NCBI RefSeq assembly: GCF_000813345.1
Contig: NZ_BBQF01000002.1
Coordinates: forward strand, 372,001 to 436,000
Direction: 5' to 3'
DNA from: Sulfurospirillum arsenophilum NBRC 109478
Lineage (GTDB): Bacteria; Campylobacterota; Campylobacteria; Campylobacterales; Sulfurospirillaceae
DNA length: 64,000 bases
Shown here in pieces: positions 28,704 through 37,705 of the stretch (positions are counted from its first letter, which is position 1; the number at the start of each line of letters is the position of its first letter). Made by a program: the position numbers and the translations under genes. The notes below the pieces were generated by a model, which worked only from the letters and a program-made list of their open reading frames with translations, was not told the origin of the DNA and did not search any database.

Positions 28704-28985
28704 TTACGCTTTCATATCCAATAAACTGCCAAGCATTTCATCTTGAGTTTTAATGGTATCGGCATTGGCCTCAAAGCTTTTATCAATCGCAATTTGATCG
28801 GTGAATTCTGTCGCTAAATCGGTACCATTAGTTGATTTCCTGCTTTGTGCAACAACAGCATTATCTTGATTTGTAATCGTTGTTTGGGTCGCATTGTACT
28901 TTTCTGTGTTGACATTAGCAACATTTTGAGCACTGTTATTCATCCAGTTGGACATAGCCGTCATGGCAGTTGCATTAATTTGCAT
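28704..28985 (-). CDS. Minimal flagellar rod/hook-family protein
   Basis: A 93-residue protein with only the two conserved ends of axial flagellar proteins. The N-terminus (MTAMSNWMNNSAQNVANVNT) resembles the rod/hook N-terminal helix, and the C-terminus (LATEFTDQIAIDKSFEANAD, then a helix ending LLDMKA) resembles the C-terminal helix of FlgC/FlgE/FlgG-type proteins. The usual middle domain is absent. AAAGGAG precedes the ATG, and TATAGT upstream may be the -10. No other flagellar gene is nearby. It may be a rod component or a coiled-coil regulator; assignment is by motif. Confidence 0.7.
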   Translation of the reverse strand: MQINATAMTAMSNWMNNSAQNVANVNTEKYNATQTTITNQDNAVVAQSRKSTNGTDLATEFTDQIAIDKSFEANADTIKTQDEMLGSLLDMKA

Positions 28986-29056
28986 GATTGCTCCTTTCTC
29001 ATATTTGCGAACTATACTCTACTTCGCTTGAAAAAGATATAAAGAAACGTTTAAGC

Positions 29057-29743
29057 CTATTTGACGAGGGTTTTGAGTGTATTGTTTAGATTATCAATCA
29101 TTTTTGGATTTGTTTCTTTGTTAAAAGCAAAATAGAGATCACTCTCTTTTAAAACATAAACTACTTCGTATTCTGAAATATCACACCCCATCTCTTCAAG
29201 CAAAGAGAATGCTGATTCAACACTAAAAGCAATGGCATCTACGCGGTTTTCTTGGAGTTTTTTCAGCTGTGATGTACGGTTGGCAAAACGCTCCAAATTC
29301 TCCAAACGAAAGTCAAGGTCTAAGAGTGCTTTTTCTGAAGCCGTATCAGGGATGGTTGCAATTTTATAGCGATGCAAGACAGAAGGCGATGGAACTTGTA
29401 AATGCCTACTTTTCTTGGCAATAATACCTAATGTCATCTTCCCAACAGGTCCAACCCATTGAAACAGTGCTTCCCGCTCAGGTGAACGTACCATGCTATA
29501 TATCATCGAATTTGTTTCGTTTAAAACATTACGGTAGCCTCTAGCCCAAGGTAAAAGTCGAATAGAATTATCAAAAAATTGATGACCACTCTTGGCAAAC
29601 AACTCTTCAACAAGGCGTGTTGAGGAACCCTTCACGTTACCATTTTCTAAAAAACTATAGGGAGGGCTTTGCTCCGTATAGACTTTAAAAACTTCTGCAC
29701 AAAGCGTCAAAGAGAAAAAAGCTATGAGCAAAAGATATTTCAT
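29057..29743 (-). CDS. Family 3 periplasmic solute-binding protein
   Basis: A 228-residue exported protein with a signal peptide (KYLLLIAFFSLTLCA) and the SBP_bac_3 fold pattern: VYTEQSPPYSFLENGNVKG at the N-terminus, then RLLPWARGY and a second lobe near VDAIAFSVESAFSLLEEMG. No transporter genes accompany it. It is the last gene of an operon with a hybrid kinase and an HD-GYP regulator (ATGA overlap), so it may present a ligand to that kinase. The start is ATG at 29743; a longer frame to 29776 lies inside the upstream gene. Confidence 0.82.
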   Translation of the reverse strand: MKYLLLIAFFSLTLCAEVFKVYTEQSPPYSFLENGNVKGSSTRLVEELFAKSGHQFFDNSIRLLPWARGYRNVLNETNSMIYSMVRSPEREALFQWVGPVGKMTLGIIAKKSRHLQVPSPSVLHRYKIATIPDTASEKALLDLDFRLENLERFANRTSQLKKLQENRVDAIAFSVESAFSLLEEMGCDISEYEVVYVLKESDLYFAFNKETNPKMIDNLNNTLKTLVK

Positions 29744-30759
29744 AGCGTACTTCTTGCGCGTTGAAGCGACTTCCATGTATAGATAAACATATCAAAATTG
29801 TCTAATAAAATATCGGTAATATTAGGATCAAACTGCGATCCTTTCATCATTACAAAATAGTCTCGTACTACTTTCTCTTCCCACGGATCTTTATAAACAC
29901 GCTTGTCCAAAAGCGAGTCAAAAACATCGGCAACAGAGCAAATACGTCCTACTAAAGCAATATTTTCTCCTTTTTTGCCATGAGGATAACCCTCGCCATC
30001 CCAACGCTCGTGGTGTTCTAATGCAATGGTTGCCGCCAAACGCATTAGTTCAAACTCAGAATCAATGAGCATCTCGTAGCCCATCACTGAGTGTCTTTTC
30101 ATAATTTCCCACTCTTGATCATTCAGCTTATCAGGTTTATTCAAAATTTCATCACTAATGCCGACTTTACCGATGTCATGTAAAACGGCTGCCATTTTTA
30201 CTTTCTCACACTCAGCTTCATCGTGACCTAGAAATTTGCAAAAAAGATAACAAAATTCAGCAACACGTCTTAAGTGTTGTCCCGTCTCTTTGGATTTAAG
30301 TTCAGCAATAGAGGCTGCAAGATACGTCATTTCATGATTAAGTTTCCGAATCTCTTCGGTTTGGCTATCGACTTGTTGTTGAAGATTTGATTGAAGTTGG
30401 TACAACGAGATGTGTGTTTTAACCCTCGCTTTTAAAAGGCTTGCATGAAAAGGTTTTGCAATAAAATCAACAGCACCTACATTAAATCCTATCTCTTCAT
30501 AATCACTACCATCATTTGCAGTCAGAAAGATAATAGGGATATTGCGAACTTTATCCATTTGTTTCAGTCTGCGACACACTTCATAGCCTGTCATTAAAGG
30601 CATATTAATATCCAGTAAGATCAAATCAGGAAGTATGGATTCGGCTAACATAAGCCCTTTTTTTCCCTCTTTTGCCGCATAAACTTCATACTCATTGAGT
30701 ATGGAACACAACATTTCAATGTATTCAGGTGTATCATCAATGACTAAGATTTTAGCCAT
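29740..30759 (-). CDS. Response regulator with HD-GYP c-di-GMP phosphodiesterase domain
   Basis: A 339-residue regulator. The receiver domain (1-120) has the phospho-acceptor in LILLDINMPLMTGYE. After a coiled-coil linker, an HD-GYP domain contains HDIGKVGI, HHERWDGEGYP and the downstream VADVFDSL, all intact. Such proteins hydrolyse c-di-GMP to GMP on phosphorylation. It overlaps the hybrid kinase gene by eight bases and the binding protein by four, so all three are one unit. Confidence 0.94.
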   Translation of the reverse strand: MAKILVIDDTPEYIEMLCSILNEYEVYAAKEGKKGLMLAESILPDLILLDINMPLMTGYEVCRRLKQMDKVRNIPIIFLTANDGSDYEEIGFNVGAVDFIAKPFHASLLKARVKTHISLYQLQSNLQQQVDSQTEEIRKLNHEMTYLAASIAELKSKETGQHLRRVAEFCYLFCKFLGHDEAECEKVKMAAVLHDIGKVGISDEILNKPDKLNDQEWEIMKRHSVMGYEMLIDSEFELMRLAATIALEHHERWDGEGYPHGKKGENIALVGRICSVADVFDSLLDKRVYKDPWEEKVVRDYFVMMKGSQFDPNITDILLDNFDMFIYTWKSLQRARSTL

Positions 30760-33658
30760 ACTTCATCTCCTCACACAAGTGTGCCAAGCTCATATTTGCG
30801 GCATCAAAATCAAAGCTTTTACATGCGAATACGAGTGTTTTAAAAGCTTCATGTTCACGTATGTTTTCATGTGTTGCAAGCTGTTCGAGAAGGAGGCTAA
30901 CTTTAGAAACATTGGACATATCAAGAGCGAGTTTAAGCTCTTTAAGAATCGCTTCCAAGGCTTGTTTATCTTCATGGACTTGCATTTGAATTGTATGTGT
31001 GCTTAAATCAATTTGTTCAAATTCAGCGCGTAATGTATTGATGTTGGCATGATGCTCTTCAAGAATTTCATTCAAAGAGACACTTTCGACACTATGATGC
31101 TCTTTTAAAAACTGTTCTACTGCGCCAAGATGCTGTTCTAAAACTAAGACGCCTATCGTTCCGCAAAGTCCTTTGAGTGTATGGACATAATCAATCAGCA
31201 TTGCAGTCTCTTTCTTTTCGATCAAGTCTTGCAACTTATTAGGCAGTTCTAAGTAGGTTTCAAAAAAACTGACAAAAAGCTTTTGCCACAATGCTTCATT
31301 GCCTCCTAGTTTTTTAATCGCTTCTTTTTTTGCAAAATGTTTTTTCACGCGTTTTTGAGTATTTACGGGTTGTTTTGGAGAGATAGAAAGGCTTACATGT
31401 AAAACCTCTAACAGCGTGCCATAGAAGTCTTCAACTTCAAATGGTTTCCCAATATGAGCATCCATCCCCGCTTGAATACATTTTTCAATATCCTGTACCA
31501 TGACATTAGCGGTCATCGCTACAATAGGCGTTAGAACATTGAGCTCTTTACGAATCATGCGTGTCGCTTCATACCCATCCATGATCGGCATCTGAACGTC
31601 CATTAAAATTAGATCAAACGGATGTTCTTGCTCTTGAATCAACTCGACTGCTTCCAAGCCATTGCGGGCTATCTCAACTTTGGCATGAGTCTCTTTGAGC
31701 AAGTAGGTTGCAACTTCGAGGTTAATGTCATTGTCTTCAACAATCAAAATACGTTTAGAAGAGAGATCAATCTTGGAAGGATCAAACAGTGGCGTCTGTG
31801 AAGCAACAGAACATAAGGATACGAGTTCATCATAGAGCATCGAAGGATTGATCGGTTTTTTCAAAAAGGATTTAATGCCTGCATTATTAATACGATTTTT
31901 GATCTCTGCATCATCATTGGTCGCGATCATTAAAAAAGAAGGTAGCGCTTCAATGGCAATCTTTTGTGTCAACTGTCCATAAAGATCGACGCCATTAGCC
32001 CCTTTTGCGAGCTCATAATCAAGAATCACCAGATGATAAGGTTGTGCAATCGTTTGAATTTTTTCAGCAATATCTTCATTGCTTTTACATGTCGTAACAA
32101 AAAATCCAAACGAACGAATAAAATCACAGAGCATATCACTGACTTTTTTCTGATCTTCTATTACTAAAATGCGCAGCGGTTCATATGTTCCACTACTATT
32201 TTCATGCTGTATTTCTAGCCCTTGTGCTATTGGCAGTGTGATGGTTAAACTAAAAAGGCTACCTCTGCCCTCTTCACTCTCTAGGCTGATGTGTCCTTGC
32301 ATCATTTCGGCAAGCTGCGTACAAATGTAAAGTCCTAACCCAGTACCACCATGTTTTCGTGTAATAGAAGCATCAAGCTGTCCAAATGCTTTAAACAGAA
32401 GCGATTGCTTCTCTTTAGGAATGCCCATACCGCTATCTCGCACATTTAATGTCAAGGTAGCTTTATTGCCTTCACTGGATTTTTCGTGAACACTCAGAAC
32501 AACAGCACCCTCTTTGGTAAATTTGATCGCATTGCTTAAAAAGTTATTGACAATTTGCATAATTTTGCAAGGGTCACCTTTAAAAAAACGGTTTGTTTCT
32601 ACAAAATCACACTGGAAATCAATGCCTTTCTCTTTGGCTAAAACGGAGAAAATAGAACAACTTTTTTTGAGTTCTTTATGCAGATCAAAAGCAATCGATT
32701 CAACATCCATTTTGCCAGCTTCTATTTTAGAAAAATCCAAAATATCGTTGATAATACGAAGAAGCACCGAAGATGCTTCTTTAATTTTTCCTACATAACT
32801 GGATTGTGTGTTGTTCATGGCTGTTTTACTGAGTAGATGAGACATACCCATGATGGCATTCATAGGCGTGCGTATTTCATGGCTCATATTGGCTAAAAAT
32901 TCCGATTTGTAACGGCTTGCATCCTCAAGTTCTTTGGTGCGCAGTTTTACTTTTTCATCCAATATCTCATTTTCATGTTTGAGCGCATCAAAAAACCCTT
33001 TAAGTTTGATACGTGTTTTATCAAGTGCAAAACCAAGTGTTCCAATTTCATCGTTTTCATCCCACACAAAAGGTTCATCGAGCTTTTGCTGTGCTAAAAG
33101 ATTGGAGTGACTTACCAAACGCCTAATCGGTCGAATGATTTTATAGTAATAAATCCATGAAATAAGAACGACTAAAAAAAGAATTTGGAAAAAAAGCATC
33201 GTACCAAAGAGTGTCAAGTCAGACATCACCGAATCTACAAGATCTTGACGTTTAAAGCCCATTTCTAATGAGCCAACAACCACATTGTCCTTTTCTAACG
33301 ATTTATGTAAAAAGAGTGTGTCATCATTGTTCGCAATCCTATTTTGCTGCTCCCATCTCAAAAAAAGCTTTTCATTGCTATCTTTGACATAGACAAATTG
33401 CACATTAGGATCCAGCAAAAGCTGGTCGAGCATCTTTTGCCCTAATTCTGGGTAAAAATTCCATAATGACTCTACAAAAATCGCTGAGGAGAGGTTGAAT
33501 TTTTTAGTATTGAGCGTTGTAAACTCTTCTTGCTTACTTTTATAAGTACTATTGGCATACGTGAGCATTAAAAGAGGCAATGGCAAAAGCAGTGAGATAA
33601 TAATCATCACTGCTAAGGCTTGCAATAAAGATACGCGGTACAGCATCGCTCTAATCAT
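30752..33658 (-). CDS. Hybrid sensor histidine kinase with two receivers and Hpt
   Basis: A 968-residue membrane kinase. Order: N-terminal helix, periplasmic sensor of about 120 residues, second helix, HAMP, HisKA (FLANMSHEIRTPMNAIMG), HATPase with G boxes (GMGIPKEKQ, GGTGLGLYI), a first receiver (VIEDQKK, LVILDYELAKG), a second receiver (LIVEDNDIN, LILMDVQMPIMDGYEA) and an Hpt domain (DYVHTLKGLCGTIG). This is a complete phosphorelay in one chain, probably feeding the adjacent HD-GYP regulator. ATG at 33658 has AAGAGG upstream; the longer frame begins at a TTG. Confidence 0.94.
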   Translation of the reverse strand: MIRAMLYRVSLLQALAVMIIISLLLPLPLLMLTYANSTYKSKQEEFTTLNTKKFNLSSAIFVESLWNFYPELGQKMLDQLLLDPNVQFVYVKDSNEKLFLRWEQQNRIANNDDTLFLHKSLEKDNVVVGSLEMGFKRQDLVDSVMSDLTLFGTMLFFQILFLVVLISWIYYYKIIRPIRRLVSHSNLLAQQKLDEPFVWDENDEIGTLGFALDKTRIKLKGFFDALKHENEILDEKVKLRTKELEDASRYKSEFLANMSHEIRTPMNAIMGMSHLLSKTAMNNTQSSYVGKIKEASSVLLRIINDILDFSKIEAGKMDVESIAFDLHKELKKSCSIFSVLAKEKGIDFQCDFVETNRFFKGDPCKIMQIVNNFLSNAIKFTKEGAVVLSVHEKSSEGNKATLTLNVRDSGMGIPKEKQSLLFKAFGQLDASITRKHGGTGLGLYICTQLAEMMQGHISLESEEGRGSLFSLTITLPIAQGLEIQHENSSGTYEPLRILVIEDQKKVSDMLCDFIRSFGFFVTTCKSNEDIAEKIQTIAQPYHLVILDYELAKGANGVDLYGQLTQKIAIEALPSFLMIATNDDAEIKNRINNAGIKSFLKKPINPSMLYDELVSLCSVASQTPLFDPSKIDLSSKRILIVEDNDINLEVATYLLKETHAKVEIARNGLEAVELIQEQEHPFDLILMDVQMPIMDGYEATRMIRKELNVLTPIVAMTANVMVQDIEKCIQAGMDAHIGKPFEVEDFYGTLLEVLHVSLSISPKQPVNTQKRVKKHFAKKEAIKKLGGNEALWQKLFVSFFETYLELPNKLQDLIEKKETAMLIDYVHTLKGLCGTIGVLVLEQHLGAVEQFLKEHHSVESVSLNEILEEHHANINTLRAEFEQIDLSTHTIQMQVHEDKQALEAILKELKLALDMSNVSKVSLLLEQLATHENIREHEAFKTLVFACKSFDFDAANMSLAHLCEEMKYG

Positions 33659-33787
33659 TTTGAAGGCCTCTTTCAAAAGCTATTTTGACGACATTAGCCA
33701 CAAAGGCACGCATGCTTGCAAACCATCGATCAAGCACTAAACGAAGTCTAAATTAACTATAACATTTTCAAATCAAAATTGTCAATT

Positions 33788-35182
33788 TTAGAGATAAATA
33801 GACTCCGCTTTTTTGACAATATGTACCTTACTTTCGATATTTTCTTTTAAATAGGCTTTAAAAAGCTCTAATTTGTCCTCTTCGCCATGAATGAGATAAA
33901 TATTCTTTAATTCTTTGATCTGTTTAATCCATGACAACATATCCGCACGATCAGCATGTGCAGAAAAACCATTGATCGTATAAAGTTTTGCACGTACTTT
34001 AATATCTTCACCGTAAATGCGGATAAACTGCTCTCCATCGATGATATCTCGTCCCAACGTTCCCTTCACTTGGAAACCCACAAAAATAATGGCATTTTTA
34101 GGATCCCAAATACGTTGTTTAAGGTGATGCAAAACTCTACCACCATTACACATACCACTTCCAGCGATGATGATAGCGCGTTTTTCCACCTCATTAATTT
34201 CCATCGAATCTTTTCTACGAGGCGTATATTGAAGCTCTGGGAATGAAAAAGGATCATCCCCAAGACTTACACGTAACCCCAAGGTTTGATTCAGTTGTGC
34301 AGGATATTTTTGGTAAATCTTCGTTGCCTCAATGGCAAGAGGGCTATCTAAAAAGACATGACAATTGTGCAATTCACCCGCTTGATGCATCTGATGCAAT
34401 AACCATAAAATCTCTTGGGTTCGCTCCAATGCAAACGAAGGTATGACAACATTACCGCCCGACTCAAGCGTTTGAATAATGGCTTCTTTAAACTCTTTGA
34501 TACTCTCATCTAAGGCTCTATGTTCTCTATCACCATACGTTGATTCTATAAAAAGAGTGTCTGTCTTAGCAAGGGGACTTAGAGGATTGAGTAGCAAACG
34601 GTTTTTACTACCAAGGTCGCCTGAGAAAACAACACTTTTGTGCAAGGTATCTTCTTCATAATTGACCTCAACAAAAGCACTCCCCATAATATGACCTGCA
34701 TTGTGAAATGTGAGTTTTAAAAAAGGAGCAATATTAATGACCTCATCGTATTTTACACGGCGAATTTTTTTCGTAAAAACTTGTTCTACATGCTCTTTCG
34801 TGTAAAGTGGCTCTTGGACGGTATTCTCTTCACCACGACGAAGTGCTTTTCGAAGCTGTGTTTCATACTCTTCTTGTAGTAATCCAGCACTGTCTAAAAG
34901 CATGATATACGCAATATCTAAGGTTGCATCGGTGGATATAATTTCTCCACGAAAGCCCTCTTTAATCAATTTTGGAACCCTACCAATATGATCGACATGC
35001 GCATGTGTTAAAACCAAATAATCAAGAGAAGGCACATCAAAAGGAAAAAGCTCGTAGTTGTTTTTCCAATGTTCACCTTGAATCATTCCACAATCGATTA
35101 AAATTTTAATCGATTGAATCTCTAATAAGTGACATGAACCTGTAACCATAGAAGCTGCACCATACGATGTGACTTTTGCCAT
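33788..35182 (-). CDS. Beta-CASP metallo-beta-lactamase-fold RNA hydrolase
   Basis: A 464-residue protein with the MBL signature HAHVDHIGRVP near residue 60, the metal site GHIMGSAFVEV, and the beta-CASP region ending in FSAHADRADM and a final HGE (YLIHGEEDKL). It resembles CPSF/Ysh1-like nucleases found in bacteria; the cellular target is unknown. The start has AAAGGAT upstream. The acyl-CoA ligase gene lies ten bases upstream, suggesting co-transcription. Confidence 0.87.
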   Translation of the reverse strand: MAKVTSYGAASMVTGSCHLLEIQSIKILIDCGMIQGEHWKNNYELFPFDVPSLDYLVLTHAHVDHIGRVPKLIKEGFRGEIISTDATLDIAYIMLLDSAGLLQEEYETQLRKALRRGEENTVQEPLYTKEHVEQVFTKKIRRVKYDEVINIAPFLKLTFHNAGHIMGSAFVEVNYEEDTLHKSVVFSGDLGSKNRLLLNPLSPLAKTDTLFIESTYGDREHRALDESIKEFKEAIIQTLESGGNVVIPSFALERTQEILWLLHQMHQAGELHNCHVFLDSPLAIEATKIYQKYPAQLNQTLGLRVSLGDDPFSFPELQYTPRRKDSMEINEVEKRAIIIAGSGMCNGGRVLHHLKQRIWDPKNAIIFVGFQVKGTLGRDIIDGEQFIRIYGEDIKVRAKLYTINGFSAHADRADMLSWIKQIKELKNIYLIHGEEDKLELFKAYLKENIESKVHIVKKAESIYL

Positions 35183-35192
35183 ACTTTATCCT

Positions 35193-37085
35193 TTAGTGTA
35201 TAAATTTGTCAATAATCTCTTTGTATTTTTTTTCTATAACATGGCGTTTCTTTTTAAAGGTATTGGTGAGTTCTTCCCCCACTGTAAATTCTTTATCTAA
35301 AAAGTGAATATTTTGGAGCTTTTCGAAAGGTTTAAAACCTTGTCCTTGATGTAACAGATCGTTCATTTCACTTTTAATTTTAGCAACTATTTGCTTATCT
35401 TCCATTACTTGCTCAATATTCTGTACGGCTTTGTTAAAATGAACCGCTACATACTCTTTGAGCTTTTCAAAATCAGGCACAATAAGCGCCCCCAATCCTT
35501 TTTTAGTATGCCCAACCAAAATAGCATCTGTGATAAATGGCAACATCGATATGGTTGTTTCAATACGACTAGGGTCAACATTTTCACCACTGGCAAGCAC
35601 AATGATCTCTTTGGATCGCCCGGTAATGACAAGCTCACCCTTAATGGTCAGCTTTGCAAGATCACCCGTTTTAAAGAAACCATCTTCACTAAAACTTTTT
35701 GCATTTTCTTCAGGGTTATGATAATACCCGCTGGTAACCTGCTCACCTTTCACCCAAATCTCGCCTACTTCTCCAGCGCCCAGCATATCGCCTTCTTTGT
35801 TGACGATCTTAAGCATGGTATCTCGAACAGGCAGACCCAATGTTGCAAACGTATTGCATTGAAGAGCACGCCCAGCAATCGTTGGTGCGCATTCTGTCAT
35901 ACCATATGCATTCACAATGCGAATTCCAATCGCATCAATCCATGTATCTAAAAAATCAGGTAAAGCGCCACCACCACTGACAGCCAGACGCAATCTTCCC
36001 CCAAATTTTTCCTGCACAAGCGCCAATTTTTTCTTAGCAAAAGCATTCAGTGGAGCAAGCAGTAAGCGTTGGGAAAATGCAACCGTTTTTTCTTTACATG
36101 TAAAAAGAAATGAGCGTTTTTCAAAACACGGAAGTTCATCTTTTAAAACACGATCCGCCCTATTGTAGGCTGCTGAAATAGCAACCAATTTATGAAACAA
36201 TTTGGCTTTTTTAGGATCTTTTTTTTCTAATGCAGTATTGATCTTCGTATACATTGACTCCCAAAGTCTTGGTACCGTTGCAACGATAGTCGGCTTATAA
36301 TGTTCTAAATCAGCCGCAAAAGTTTTGATAGTAGAGTAAACCGTACAACACCCTTTTGAAAGGGCTACATACTCAGCAGCACGCTCAAATATATGCCATG
36401 ATGGAAGGATAGAAACCCAAACATCACTACTCTCTAGGGCGATTAATGGAGGAAGTTCACGAACATTGTACATAATGTTTTTATGGCTTAAAATAACCCC
36501 TTTAGGCGTACCTGTTGTACCTGATGTATAGATGAGTGTACACATGTCTTCCTCATCTAAAGCGTCTTTTCCTGCAATAAATGCTTCGATTTCATTGCGA
36601 TGAATCGTTCTGTCTTGCAAAATATCTTTATAAGAGTAAATATTGCTTAATAGCGAGTGTACTTTAGGGGCTTCCAAAATAAAAATAGCTTTGAGTTTCA
36701 GATGATTGAGCATCATTTCGTGGCGTATGTAACTATGCTCATCTTCGACAATGAGAAACTCTGCACCTGAATGGGAAAGTATAAACTCTAACTCTTGCGT
36801 AGGAGTATCGCAGCCTCGTGGAATGCTAATAGCCCCCAAAGAGATAAGGGCTAGATCGGTGACCATCCACTCATAGCGGTTGTCACACAAAAACATGACT
36901 TTAGAGCCTTTTGTGAGCTTTTTAGCCTTAAAAGCACGAGAAAGAACCAAAACATCTTCAAATAATTTTTCATAATTAACTTCAAATTCTTTATCTGCTA
37001 CCTTATAGATAAAGGCTTTTCTTTCTTTATGCTGTTCATACGTCTTAATAAACATATGAAACAACGTGTTTTCTTCACGGTGCAA
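35193..37085 (-). CDS. Long-chain fatty acid-CoA ligase (AMP-forming)
   Basis: A 630-residue ANL-superfamily enzyme. The P-loop LIYTSGTTGTPKGVIL lies near residue 190. Also present are WVSILPSWHIFERAAEY, typical of long-chain acyl-CoA synthetases, VNAYGMTECAPT and the hinge GDLAKLTIKGELVITGRSKEII. It activates fatty acids as acyl-AMP then acyl-CoA. I use TTG at 37085, with AAGGA six bases upstream; another TTG is two codons earlier. A full palindrome at 36093-36104 encodes FTCK in the linker after the helical region. Confidence 0.9.
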   Translation of the reverse strand: MHREENTLFHMFIKTYEQHKERKAFIYKVADKEFEVNYEKLFEDVLVLSRAFKAKKLTKGSKVMFLCDNRYEWMVTDLALISLGAISIPRGCDTPTQELEFILSHSGAEFLIVEDEHSYIRHEMMLNHLKLKAIFILEAPKVHSLLSNIYSYKDILQDRTIHRNEIEAFIAGKDALDEEDMCTLIYTSGTTGTPKGVILSHKNIMYNVRELPPLIALESSDVWVSILPSWHIFERAAEYVALSKGCCTVYSTIKTFAADLEHYKPTIVATVPRLWESMYTKINTALEKKDPKKAKLFHKLVAISAAYNRADRVLKDELPCFEKRSFLFTCKEKTVAFSQRLLLAPLNAFAKKKLALVQEKFGGRLRLAVSGGGALPDFLDTWIDAIGIRIVNAYGMTECAPTIAGRALQCNTFATLGLPVRDTMLKIVNKEGDMLGAGEVGEIWVKGEQVTSGYYHNPEENAKSFSEDGFFKTGDLAKLTIKGELVITGRSKEIIVLASGENVDPSRIETTISMLPFITDAILVGHTKKGLGALIVPDFEKLKEYVAVHFNKAVQNIEQVMEDKQIVAKIKSEMNDLLHQGQGFKPFEKLQNIHFLDKEFTVGEELTNTFKKKRHVIEKKYKEIIDKFIH

Positions 37086-37144
37086 GCACAATCCTTAACA
37101 TTTCAAATTACGTTTATTGTAATCTTTATTCCTGAAAGAGAAGC

Positions 37145-37705
37145 TTATCTGTGGCGAAATGCTTTGAAAACACAGTAAATAATTACAATTTGAACTACCA
37201 AAAGTAGCCCATGTAAACAATAGACTTGGGTTTCTTTATCTATAACCCCGAAAAATTCGACAAATTTGTAAAAAAGATAAGAAATGATCATCCCAGCAAG
37301 ATAGCCTTGTTGCTTCACAACATCCGCAAAAGAGAGTAGTGTCGTGCGCTTAAGGGCGAGTGTTTCCATACGCATAAGGTAATTACCAAACACAAATGTA
37401 AGTTGGTATGAAATATAGATAAAAAGTACATTGGTATAGCTATACTGAAAGATGAGAAAACTGATAATAATCAGTAATGCCAGAAACTCTACCAAGAGTG
37501 TAATTCGGTAAAAGACGAGAAGATTCATCATCTTCTCGTACACTTTTGCGACAACCAGCAACCCTACGGCTAACCCAATCCCTCCTAAAGAAAAAACAGA
37601 GGGCTCAAGTGGTGTGTAAAGCACAAAAACACTTCCTACCGCAAGACCAAAAAAGAGGGAATTGAGTAGCTTATACCAAAGGTAAGGGCGTAGGTTTAGG
37701 TTCAT
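37145..37705 (-). CDS. Small polytopic membrane protein coupled to a TonB receptor
   Basis: A 186-residue protein with five or six hydrophobic segments (for example SLGGIGLAVGLLVVAKVY and LLVEFLALLIIISFLIFQY). I do not recognise the family; part of it resembles half of an MFS-type transporter. Its ATG overlaps the receptor stop by one base (TAATG), so it depends on receptor translation. A role in inner-membrane passage of the receptor's substrate is a guess based on context. Confidence 0.55.
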   Translation of the reverse strand: MNLNLRPYLWYKLLNSLFFGLAVGSVFVLYTPLEPSVFSLGGIGLAVGLLVVAKVYEKMMNLLVFYRITLLVEFLALLIIISFLIFQYSYTNVLFIYISYQLTFVFGNYLMRMETLALKRTTLLSFADVVKQQGYLAGMIISYLFYKFVEFFGVIDKETQVYCLHGLLLVVQIVIIYCVFKAFRHR

